Part shown: one piece after another, positions 19,444 to 31,400 of the stretch
How positions within the stretch are numbered: position 1 is the first letter of the stretch
Layout of the letters: each line of letters begins with the position of its first letter
Source: Parapristionchus giblindavisi
Taxonomy: Eukaryota; Nematoda; Chromadorea; Rhabditida; Diplogasteridae
Length of the DNA: 64,000 nucleotides
Direction of reading: 5' to 3'
NCBI GenBank assembly: GCA_943737045.1
Contig: CALSFV010000001.1
Location: 1,082,001-1,146,000 of the forward strand
Translations under genes and position numbers: made by a program
Notes under the pieces: generated by a model
Databases searched by the model: none
The model's input: only the letters and a program-made list of their open reading frames with translations
What the model was told of the DNA's origin: nothing

Positions 19444-20975
19444 TTAGGTTGTCTCATATTGACCATATAAAATACACTTGTTTATTTGGTACGAGAGTAG
19501 CCAATCACTCCCACAAGAGACTTTCTTGTTTTGCATGGTTCAGAAACTATGCCGATCTCTTTTATATATAATATAGCGCGCGGCGAAGGTCAGCCGGGTT
19601 AGAGAGAGGCAGGGGAGAGACAATCGAGAGGCGGGGCGAGATGTAGAAGGCTACATCTCGCTCGCCTCTCGATTGTGACTGCCGTTCGTTAGCACCATTT
19701 GTCATTTTCTTATGCAAGTACATTTTATACGCACAATAAGCCCCTGACTTTTTTGTGTCATGATTTTGAAGCGCTCTCTTTTTTAGCTATGAACATACAG
19801 GGTTGTCTGGCCAAGCGCTACTGATAGCACATTATCTTATCTGTGTAAGCATGATGTTGTCATCATCAACTGTTTTCAAATGGAAAAAATTCGGAAAATT
19901 TTGTAAAAAAAATCGTGATAATTTTTATTTTGCTATCTTCCTTTAAGAAGAAGCTCTATGAAGTCATGCTGCGAGGCATGTATAGCATAGGCACTCCTTG
20001 TTGTGGAACAGTGAAGACCCGGTTCCATCGCTTTCATTATAGAGGCTACACTGTCGTTCAATGTTGCCAATCTGGACATTGCATGGTGATAGATTTTGAA
20101 ACACAGCACGAAGAAGCTGAATTGGATCCCCATCGCACCAGTGAGGTTTTGTCAACCATGGTCGGTGTTCCCCTCTCAGCTATAGTGAATGGGCTTGCGG
20201 ATGTCGAAAGTGTACAAAAATTTAAAATAAATGGTCCATACCGTTTTCCTCAATTGACAACAATTTGAGGGTTGGTATGACTATCTTTCTTTTTACCTCC
20301 CGTCGCAACCAGGCATGCCCAATCAAACAATCAAAGGAGATGATAGAAGGGTCATCTGTGATAACAACAGTGAAGAGTTTATGTTGATTGGTAAGACTGA
20401 ACTGACAGGAAAAATGCTCAAACTTGATATTTGAAGCAAAAATTGAGGAGTGAAAATGCGCTCGCTAGCTAAAAGGGTGATAGGCTTGTGTTTTATCACC
20501 GATATATCTACTATTATCGCCACTCCTCATACTCTCTAACTACGGGAGCAGAGGTTTCTTACTTTGTCGAGTAGCGAGAAAAATGCCAAAAACCACTTTC
20601 AAGACTAATGTGATTTACTTCATAGAGATATATCGATTAATGCTAAATTAGCGGTGCATGGCTGTGCTGTCCTACCCAACCCTACTTATACTAAAGACTA
20701 TGCCTTGCGCTATGAACACCTCGTTTCCACCCTCCATCGATTCCTTAAAGTATACCAATGAGAAAAAAGAGTTGATGTCAAGAGGGCCTTCACTGGATTT
20801 TTTGCCTCCCAGTTCCAAGAGTTCTGGATACCTGGGATCCATATGCTCATAAGATGTTGGCAAGATACCACCGATGTGCATGGACACTATTTTAGATCGC
20901 TGGCTGCATTCATTTCTTAGAACAAAGAAATCGAAAAATGTGACAAAAAAGTCAGGAACTTATGAGACAACCTAA
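19444..20975 (+). mobile_element. decayed mariner element, 1.53 kb
   Basis: The ends TTAGGTTGTCTCATA and the reverse complement TATGAGACAACCTAA are bounded by TA. The right inverted repeat continues TAAGTTCCTGACTTTTTTGT; the matching part on the left is displaced to about 19736, so about 275 bp, including a hairpin at 19619-19675, has been inserted within the left repeat. Transposase blocks lie inside (next entry). Confidence 0.8.
19945..20920 (+). pseudogene. mariner transposase, degenerate
   Basis: Recognisable transposase blocks appear in different frames. A helix-turn-helix region at 20000-20240 reads KTRFHRFHYRG, a motif where Arg-Ser-Gly-Arg-Pro is expected but Gln-Ser-Gly-His-Cys is found, then VIDFETQHEEAELDPHRTSE and LGVPLS-like MVGVPLSAIVNGL. 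The C-terminal region at 20660-20900 has LPNPTYTKDYALRYEHL, in place of the LPHPPYSPDL motif, and DVKRAFTGFFASQFQEFW followed by GIHMLI. Frameshifts near 20260 and stops (for example at 20757) separate them. The Asp residue of the LPHPPYSPD motif is not preserved as such. Inactive copy. Confidence 0.75.
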
Positions 20976-21131
20976 TATAAATAAATAAATAAATAAATAA
21001 ATATTTAATGTTTTGTTCTAAAGTAGGGAAAAGACAAAAAGGCAAAGAAAACACTAATCGTTTCACACACTCTCTCACCGCTTACTTTACATTTCGTGAG
21101 TTATGAACACCAAACCAAACCCCAAAACAAC

Positions 21132-22705
21132 CTCTTCGTTCTTCACTTTGGCTGGGGTGATGCTGGGACCTGGTGAGGGCGTCGGCTCCTTCTTGATCTC
21201 CTTCTGAAGGCTGCTGTCGACTACTGGGGTCGTCGATGACGTCGCTGCGCTCGACGGCGGTCGCGCCGCTTCGTCCTTCTTCGCGCGACCTGCGAAATAT
21301 TATTGATTAAATTTATTTATTTATTATTATTATTATTTGTATTAATATGGCATGTACTATTGACGCATTGATATTCTATTAAAGGTGGTGTCCCACGAAT
21401 ATTTTCGTGAACAAACTGTGAAGACAGAAAGGTAGCAAAAGTTATTCTACGTACATTACACTATTTATTTTGTGCTGATTCAGCTTATTGATCGCTAGAA
21501 ACATTAATGAACCATCAGGCCCGGTTCAGGGAAGGGCGCGCTTTTTGAAAATTGATGAAATTCGGCAATAGGTTTCGAACTTGCGTCAAACGGGTAACGA
21601 GTCTGAACGTTTACCACTGCGCTAAGGCATAGATGACAGGCTGCGCTAACTCTTCGCATATCACTTTGCATTCGCACAAGAAGGGTGTAGTGATTTATCT
21701 GAACATTCGCGGGCCACCATCTTTAACGCCTACTTCACGCATAAACATGAATAACTAAAATAATTAACAAAATGCGCATGCTTCATATGAGGTTTAATTG
21801 TGCCATGTGGCTAATGATTTCAGCAAATCAGTGGGCACAGAAAACACGTTTGCTACCGTATTATAGAATTAAAACTGTCCGAACAATACATATTCCGCTC
21901 TTTGCCGCGCAATATTCAGACTCTGCCCACTTCTTCGCGCGACATACCATTTTATCTTAGTTTATCGAATTTTATGGCGTTTCCTCATCACTTCACAGGA
22001 CTTTCAATAAAAATAAACTTATATGCATTGAAAAGCGTTCGAAAAAACATTTCAAAAATTTGGAGTGCGGTTTTCTCAACGGTGGAGAAGTTTACTAAAT
22101 TCGGCATTTGCGTGGTGTATGTAAAACTTTTGTAATTCTATAATACCCCTTCTCTTCTTCTCGGGAGGCTGCTTCTCCCTCTTCTCCTCTTTCGACTTGG
22201 AAATCCATGAAGCCAATCGCAATCGAGAGCGAAGCAACAGGCATTAACTGCCTCTGAAACGCGCAACTACCTGCTTTAGTTACACAATTTTTTCTCATTT
22301 CCTAATCAGCGTTTTAACCCCAGAAAATCAATAAAAAATCAAATTTTAAATGAAAAAAATCAATCAATACATTCTTCGGGGTTACGGTCTTCTCCTTCTC
22401 CTTCTCCTCTTCCTTCTCAGGCTTCACATCCTCCGCATCCTCGCCCTTCTCCGACCCATCGGGCGTCTTCAGCTCTTCTGCAGAACAATCGATATTCAGA
22501 TCCAATATCAATCAATAAAATGTTTCTGGCCCGCCTCTTTCGGAATACTACAGTATTTCGGGAGCAAAATCGATTTTTAAATACCAAAACATCAAACAAT
22601 AAAGTTTCTAAGCCCCGCCCCCTTAGGGCAGGTTACGATAGCGGCAGCAGTACCATGCTGTTTGGGGTCGCCCTTCTGCACTGTTCTGTAGTCTGTTCTA
22701 TTTCT
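21132..22705 (-). pseudogene. duplicated, broken block of polyhomeotic-like exons 22-25
   Basis: It lies downstream of the stop of the 23.6-40.6 kb gene, same strand. Exon 25 copy (21132-21289) is open, with a one-codon deletion and several changes, and keeps its acceptor and a GT. Exon 24 copy (about 22147-22195) keeps only its 3' half. Exon 23 copy (22371-22477) keeps its exact 107-nt length but its donor is AAT|GTATTG instead of AAG|GTATTG. Of exon 22 only the last ~30 nt remain (about 22656-22690), without the zinc-finger cysteines. The intron sequence between them also matches 27.6-29.3 kb with deletions. It cannot encode a whole product, though exons 23' and 25' could still be spliced. 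Confidence 0.8.
21568..21630 (-). repeat. tRNA-derived sequence (SINE head or tRNA pseudogene)
   Basis: On the minus strand a box A-like CCTTAGCGCAGTGGTAAACG is followed 30 nt later by a box B-like AGTTCGAAACC. The acceptor and T stems do not pair, so it is not a functional tRNA gene. Confidence 0.55.
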
Positions 22706-22868
22706 TGGACCGCCTTTTAGTCAGTTTATGGATCGCGGCCGCCTTTTGTTCACTCCCGTTTGGATACGGTAGTACCCTTAAAGTCAGCGTGTGTCATGCA
22801 GTCCCAGATCATGCCAATTGAGTTTCTCAAATGTATCAAATTCTTGTTGCTGTTTTAGCGACCACAAA

Positions 22869-23640
22869 CATAAATATAAATAGTATTTTACTCGTTCTTG
22901 CATGTTATAATATAAACACATTCATCATAGCATAATAATGCAACCGAAAGTCATGAATAACAACAAAATCCATATTACAATCGATCAAGTTCACTTTCTT
23001 ATTATTAAATCTTTTTAAATTATGTAGATATTATCGGGATCGCAAGCGTTTCATGACGGGAAATCGTGGAAAAGTAGAAGGAAAATTAGCATAACTTCAT
23101 AATTGACAAACTCAAAAACGCTTTGCGCGAGTGTTGGATTACGAATTTTCCAACTACCTTTACAATCACAAAATTAAAACCACTTTTCATCTATTTTTGC
23201 ACGATTTTAACACCACATTGGACTTCATGAACATCATACGGGAGCTTTTGGTTAATAGCTGAAGTTGGGAGAGGAAGTGACAAATCATACGGCAAATACA
23301 AGTACGAATAATGATATGAAATATCCGATAATCGATAAATTACGGTAGATCAATCAATCGATAAATACTCGATTGAAACAGATTATGCTAGCCGAAACGG
23401 AATAGATCAACCAGAGATACAAATACAAATACAGTGAGAAAAAGAGAAAGAAAAAAAATAAATAGACACATATAAACAGCAAAGAACATAGGTGTGAGTA
23501 CGGTAGGCAATGAGATAAAATCGATAAAGTAACTGTACGGTGGATAAGTGACAAAACAATCTTATACCGTAATGGCAATCGGAAGGACTACGGTAAGCAA
23601 AAGGCCAACGATCAATCAACAAATCAATCGATAAATCAAT
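22869..23640. other. 3' flank of the polyhomeotic-like gene, no further gene
   Basis: AT-rich sequence with GATTGATT and TACGGTA words. No clear AATAAA signal found on the minus strand within about 700 bp of the stop. Confidence 0.45.
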
Positions 23641-23643
23641 AAA

Positions 23644-26600
23644 TCAATCATTCGATCGATCATTCACTCGCTTGATCTCATCAAGAGCGGGCATCAGTCG
23701 ATTTACTTGTCCTAGCGGCAGCTTGAGATCATTCCGCAGCTGGGTACGGTCTAGCTCGATCGCGCCACGACCGTCCAGCTGCTCGTCCGAAAACAGCTGC
23801 ACCAGCTGCAAATCGATTGTTATTCGTTTATCGATTGCCATAGCTACCGTAATCCACTAGGATTATTCTATTGTTTGCAACTACTGTAATGTAAAAGAGC
23901 GCTCATTTTACGATCACGAATTTCCCGAGCAACCGTAATGCAAATGAGACTTAGAAAAAAATCAACCATCAATCTATCGATTGAGAGCTACAGTAATCCC
24001 ATGAATCGTGCTAAGACTCACCTCAGGTCTGCCCGTGATCAGCTCCACCCATCGGCCAACATCAGACACCTGCAAAATCAATAAATAATTTTTCAAAAAT
24101 ACAATAAAACATTATATATAATCCAGAATCATCGTTTCATCTCACTTGCTTCGCCTCATTCCATAATTTTATTTTCTCTTTCACCTCTCTGTTTTTCGTT
24201 AAAGATAAATAAATTATTATATTATTATAATATTTATAAAAAAATCAATAAATCAATATACTCACACTCCAGCTTCGGAATCTCCGAACGTCCAGACCAA
24301 GCGTCGGGCCGACCTTGTCGTTCTCGACAAGTGGCGGTTGTTGAGGCGCGGCAGGCGCGAGCGGGGGCGCGGCAGGCGCGGCGACATGAACTGGCGCCAC
24401 GACGGCCGCCTGCTGAGGAGGAGGAGGAGGAGGAGCTGGTGGCAGCAGGGGAGGAGGCTGCTGTAGTTGCTGCGGCTGGTGCTGCGCGGCCTGCAAGAAA
24501 GATGTATCTGTTTATTTATCGTACACATACGTGGGCACTAGGGTGGCGAGAATGGATAGATGGGTCGACCTTTTACGATCACTGTTGGATGGAGGGTGGG
24601 TCTGGCAGATATTCATTCCCCCTGACAGAGGGCCTCTCAAAGAGGTGGATAACCCATATTTGGAGGGTCTAAGTGGGTATGCGATTTTCTCAGCTCCCCG
24701 TGGACCAAATTTAAAACAAAAATCACCAATGAAATGAGCTCGACGAGCTTGTCAAACAGACACAAAAAAAGAAGTTGATATGATGAATTTGAAAATATTG
24801 AATTTTTATGACTTCTTTAAAAAAAACAAAATTGTTTTTTTTTTGTTTTCATTAGGTTATTTGTACTTAACATTGTCCCTAGTGACTATTCCACATATTT
24901 CTCGGTTGTACATCCTTTTCAATCTCTCTAATAATGTAAAAAAATTGTTAAAAAATGAAATAAATTTTTTTCGAAATTCAAATTTTTAAAAACATATTTG
25001 CATAGCCCTTGTTGATTCTACAAATCTTTAAATCATCGATTTTGATCCAGGGGGGAGCTGAGAAAATAGCCAATTCACTTTCTCCCAACTCAAAATGAAT
25101 ATCCACTATAGAGGGACCTATAGACCTTTTCGACTATCCACCAAGAGAGCGATCGTAAATGCCTCTCTCGTGAATAACCACCTCTGACTGCCAGTGGGAA
25201 TGAATATCCATCAACCATTCTCGCCACCCTAGTGGGCACCACTGTCGCTAGCGGTAATACACTCCCGATTTTCCAAAAAAAATCACTCAAAATGACGTAT
25301 AAATGCTTCATTTTTTGCTTCCGACCCCCCGATTTTCATTTCCAGCGGCAATGCCCGCCCACGTATGATCGTACACCACAAGGCTGTTTCAACAAGTGTA
25401 CAAAGTGTTCGAGCGGAAGAAAATATGTGAAAGATCAAAATGTGTGTGGATATATTAAGAGGGAAAAGGCTAGAAAAGTGTTCTTGTCACTGCATTTATC
25501 GTCAAAACGAGAGACAACGGCACAACGGGGAGATTTTACAGGAATTTTAGTTTTGTTCTCTATATTTTTCAATTTCCAGTATTGATTTTCACTAATTTAA
25601 ATCATTTTTTATATTCTTTTTTTCATGCACATGACCGAATGGCTCATCAAAACCCTATTTGAGACAGGCCTAAAATAATTCCGAGAGAGCGTGTATTACT
25701 AACCATTTGTCTCTGATTGGCGGCTTGCTGCTGATGCTGTTGTTGTTGGTGCTGTAACTGCTGTTGTTGCGCGGCGGCCGCCTGAATCAATAAATAAACA
25801 ATCAATAATCAATAAACAATCAATCAATCGATAATCAATCAATAATCAATCAATCAATCAATAATCAATAATAGATGAAAGTACTAGCAGAGAAGCAAAC
25901 TGTAAAACAATAGATAGTTATCAGCATAGGTAGAAAAGTCTGCTACAAAGTACAGGAACTTGCATATAATTGTAATTAATATTACAATTATATGCAAGTT
26001 AATAATTACCATCTGATTCGCCGCTTGCAACTGCTGTTGTTGATGTCGCTGTTGCTGCATCATCTCCTGCTGCTGTCGTGGAGTCATCATGATGATCTGT
26101 GGTTGCTGAAATCAATCAATAAATTAATAAATCAATCGATCGATCAGTCTATCAACCAACCAATCAATCAATCAGTCTATGAGTCAATCAATCAATAGGT
26201 AAATTAATCAATCAGTCAATTGCTCAATCAATCCATCAATAAAACAATCAATAAGTCAATCAATCAATCAATTAATTAATCAATCAATCAGTCAATTAAT
26301 CAGCCAATCAATCAATCGACTTTCCACCATTTGAATCTAACATTCGAAAGAGCCTGCTCCTATAATCATTGTGATCGCACTAACCTGACGACTAGTCGAT
26401 GGTCCGCCATGATGGTAGATCTGGGCAGGCGGGTGCTGCATTTGCATCTGACCCGGATGGGCTTGCGTCGGATGCTGTGTGGGCTGCATGAGCATGGTCG
26501 CCACGCGAGACTGCTGTACTGGACGCTGTTGTTGTTGTTGTTGTGGCCCGGATACGGGCGGTTGAGGGGGCGGAGCCATACGAACTTGGTGTTGTTGCTG

Positions 26601-28417
26601 CTGCTGAAGATGTTGCTGCAGCGTGGGCATCGGAGGAGCTTGCTGCTGGAGCTGTGACGGTGGCGCCAGCCGGACGATAGCAGTCGCTGGCGGCGTAGGC
26701 GAGGGTGAGGGCGCGACGAGGGTGGGCGTAGAGGAGGGCGGGAGAGGAGGAGGAGGCGTGGGCTGCGCCTTTTGCTGCTGCTGGAAATCAATATCATTGG
26801 TTAAATCAACAACTAACAAGTTTGAAAAAAAGTATTTACAGGTACAAAAGAACTATACAAAACTATGCCAATGAGGATAAGAAACACTTCATACATGCAA
26901 AAGTTAAACTACTTGTGGCTACACTATACGTTTTGGCGATTTTCAATGGCATTTTCAATGGTTCACGTATGGGCATATAATCTTTCAAAAACATACCTTC
27001 TTCTCAGGAGTCTTCGACGACTTGTTCGGAGTCTTCGAAGCAGACTGAAAATGTTCCGACATTTACACAATTTAATATGGCAACAATCACTCGATACGTT
27101 GTATTGATTGATTTATGACTAAATCAAGATCGATATTTGAAAAATCGATAATCAACCACTAAAACCACCGTACCTTGGGCGTCTCCTCAATCTTCATTCT
27201 CTTCGCTTCGGGAGATCGATCGTCATCTTTCACCTGAATATGATGATTTTGTTGATTTTATTCAGCAAAACATAATAATCCATAATATTCACGTGGTTAA
27301 TATACATTTTCATCACTCGCTCCGAATAAACTACCCATAATAGCAGTATTTGTTTTGCAAAGAATTAGCCTGGACGTTCCTCTCGCCAGGGATGACATCA
27401 AATGACATTCGAAATATCGAGAGTGATATCACGTATCGTGAAACATGAAACCAACATCTTCCCTTCACACATTCTCCTCTTCTGCTACGTTCCGTGCAAA
27501 AGTAGCGAAAAGAAAAGAGGCAGAGAAATCTCTCCTCGTTTTACACACTCTCTTCATTTCGTTTCGTTTCATGACCCATACCAATCCCCAAACGAACCTC
27601 TTCATTCTTCACTTTGGATGGGGTGATGCTGGGACCGGGTGAGGGCGTCGGCTCCTTCTTGATCTCCTTCTGAAGGCTGCTGTCGACTACTGGGGTCGTG
27701 GTCGCTGACGCCGCTGCGCTCGATGACGGTCGACCCGCTTCGTCCTTCTTCGCGCGACCTGCGAAATATAATAATAATAATAATATAATATTTATGCATT
27801 TTCGAGAAAACGCGGTACAGAAAAGAACGAATGAAATATGATTGATTAAATATATATATATATATTATATTAAATATGTCTTGATATGCTTTCGCGCTTA
27901 CGATTAGGCTCCCAGCCCATAAAGATCAAAAGATTTTTTAAAACACAACATAAAACACCTCAACAGCATGGTCTACCTATATGTATAGCAGGTAAAAGGT
28001 TAAAGATAAAGCTATCCCGTTATTCAAGGTTCGACATTCCAAAGAATTTACCACAACAGTCAATAGAATACAGCAATATCACGAATTTCCACTATTTATG
28101 GCCTATGGCCCAACTGGAACCGGATCTCAACCGATTAACCGGTAGTGGCCTTCTCGTGGACAGAGGCTAATAATTTCCGCGAACCATGACAGAGTCTGTC
28201 AGACAGACCCAATGTATTCTCTAAATATCCCGTTCAGTCGGCATGCAGAAAACACGTTTGCTACCGTACCAGACTGATCTATCTTTCCATTGTACCGATT
28301 TATTTAACTCCTGTATCCTTATCATCTACTGTCGTCCTCAATTGAATCAATGTTTGATCTCACGCATCATTCCATAATATTGTGTTACTTTCTCTTTCAC
28401 CTCTTTGTTAAAGATAA

Positions 28418-28479
<62 letters not shown>

Positions 28480-31400
28480 CCGTACCCCTTCTCTTCTTCT
28501 CGGGAGGCTGCTTCTCCTTCTTCTCCTCTTTCGACTTGTCCGGCGTGCGACGCTTCGACGGCGTTGGCTCCTGATTATTGATTGATTTAAATATTTTCAA
28601 AAATTAAGCAACTATAATTAATAATAACACAACAATCATAATTTGATCGTGTCCAAGCAACCAATCACTATCGACAGCGATGCAACGAGCATTAACTGCC
28701 TTTGAAACGCGCAATCACCTGCTTTAGAGGCAGAAATTTTTGTCATTTCTCAAGCAGCGTTTTAACCCCAGAACATAGGTGGGCGCGTGAAAACGACATA
28801 TTTTTGCACACCGCCTTTCCTTCCCTTGCGGGACCTTACGCATAGCATTTCCTCGCAAAAATTGGAGAATTTCCAGTCAATTCTGCAAAAAATGGCCATG
28901 CGCATATCCTTGCCTTACAATTCTTCCGGTTTGCGCACAGCCTTTCCCCCAGCTTGCCCAGCTATGCCCCAGAAAATCAATAAAAAATCAAATTTTAAAT
29001 GAAAACAATCAATCAATACCTTCTTGGGGGTTACGGTCTTCTCCTTCTCCTTCTCCTCTTCCTTCTCAGGCTTCACATCCTCCGCCTCCTCGCCCTTCTC
29101 CGACCCATCGGGCGTCTTCAGCTCTTCTGCAGAACAATCGATATTCACAACCAGAATCAATCAATAAAATATTTCTGGCCCCGTCTCTTTCGGAATACTA
29201 CAGTGTTTCGGGGGCAATATCGATTTTTTAATGCCCAAACATCAATCAATAAAATGTTTCTAAGCCCCGCCCCCTTTGGGCAGGTTACGATAGCGGCAGC
29301 AGTACCCTGCTGATTGGGGTCGCCCTTCTGCACCGAGATATCGGTGCATTTCTTACGGCAGGCCGTCGAGCAGTACTGCGGGTAGTAGCGGTTCTTCTGA
29401 AAAACCAATCGATAATTGAAAGATCGACAAGAGATAAACTAATCCAATATAAAAATATTTGTTAGAGTTTGCAAAGAACACTGACAAAAGTGAGAAATAA
29501 GTGCAAGGTGAGACATGGTGTTGAGCGTGTTGCATTTTAATATTATGCTAATGGAAATTAATCAATAAAACAAAGTAGTCGATCAATAAATCAATAAACT
29601 GATTCAAACCTCATCTCGCAGGATCTCGCCGCAGGTCTTGCACACCTGTAACGATAGCGGAATTAGGAATTAAAAAAGAAACGACTGGAACAAATTAATC
29701 AACCAAAAATCGAAATTGAAGAAAACATTTATTGATCGATTATTGATCGAGTAAAAAAGTACCGTACCTTCTCCGCTGCCGAACCACGCGAAGGGCGAGT
29801 TGCTGCAAGCAAATATGCGGTAATTCAAATTCAGAATAGTATTATACGCAAAGATTATTATTATGTACCATAAATATAACTTCGAGATAATTTTGAAACT
29901 TTCCGCTCTGACAATGCACGCTCGCTTTCTTTGTTGACGAAAGCGCAATGCCAGAGAGGAGAGCTTCAAATTGGCTCGGGTTGCGCTTTCAAAAACTGTT
30001 TTAGATTAGCCGGCGAAATTAACATAATAATATAAATAGATGTATAGCATGCACTTTAAAAGTAAAATTGTAAAATATATAATTTTTAAAAAAATATTTA
30101 GCCAATAATGTTGTAGCGAAACCGCTACTTAAATCATAATTAATTAGCAAAGATTCATAAATAAAGTCAGAATGCGATAGTAAGTAGTCTGCAGCTGACG
30201 GCAAGTATACAGTAAGACAGTAAGATTCAAATTCATAAGCGTAGAGCGTCTCACACAGAATACTACAGTAAGATTCTCGCTCTCACAATTTCACTTCTGG
30301 CCTATGATTTCTCATTAATTCTACGTCAGCGGCCACGTTCACGCCGGTTTTTCCTTTAACTTATCTTACTTATTTTTCCATATTTCCCTGCTATATTCAT
30401 ATCACATATTCTCGTCAGTACTCAGATTATTCCTGTTCGTTAGACCTCATAATCAGACAGAAAACATATATGAAATCATGTCATCATATCTCAGAACTTT
30501 ACCTCAAATCAGTCGACGTTATCCTTCTTTCCCTTCGTCGTCTTCCCCCATTTGCCCACTTCGCTCTCTAGTTATTCTGTTGTTTTAACGCTTATTTCTC
30601 GCTCACTTAACTTCGTTATATTGTTTAATTACCCAAGTTTGAGGTCGCACGGCGGATCCCAGACTTGCCCCGACTACCCCCAATCATCCCAAGCAGAAAG
30701 CATACCCAGAGGAAGAAGGTTAATATCAGAACTCTGAGGTTTTGTATCATATACTATCAGATTGATCTCATAATAGTGAACCCAATGTTAGTAGTAGAAT
30801 CAGAGTAAACATTATTAATAAATATTCTTTTGTTAATTCAATATTCTCGTTTCTATCACACAGCAGGGAATCACAGAAGGGACAATTCTATAGTATTTCT
30901 CCGTTATTACTTATCGTGAACCTAGACAAGTAGACATAGTATCCCACGGGATCGACTATATGGTGCATTGGTCCACATAAGAATCCAGATTCGGCCGAGT
31001 TATTAGTCTTACGCAGATTATAGCTTCATAAGAATCATATTGTTTCATCATCAGAATTCATTCAGATCTTGATATCCACGGATAAAACAGATCAAACTTT
31101 TCATTCATTCTCTCATATCAATCATTCATATTAGACCCGCGTGGCAGGCAAAGTCAGTATGAATACCGATCGAAGTGAATACAGAGTTGACTATGAGCTA
31201 ATTGAGACTACCAGAATACAACTCATAAAACATATTGACTTGCTCACAGAGACTATCAGAGAGATCATAAGATGCAAAACTCGAAATGACCATCAAGATC
31301 TAAGTGAGAAAGTTGATGAGATTGAGATTGAGATCAGAGTAGAAACAGATGCTTATTCACATTTGTGGCAGAAATTGGAGGATAAGGTAACATCTATCGA

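Noticed and set aside
28425..28478. Asn-rich and Leu-rich open frames over ATT/AAT arrays (also at 41.9, 43.0, 44.5, 53.1 and 60.6 kb)
   Set aside because: They come from trinucleotide microsatellites in introns and have no splice or homology support.
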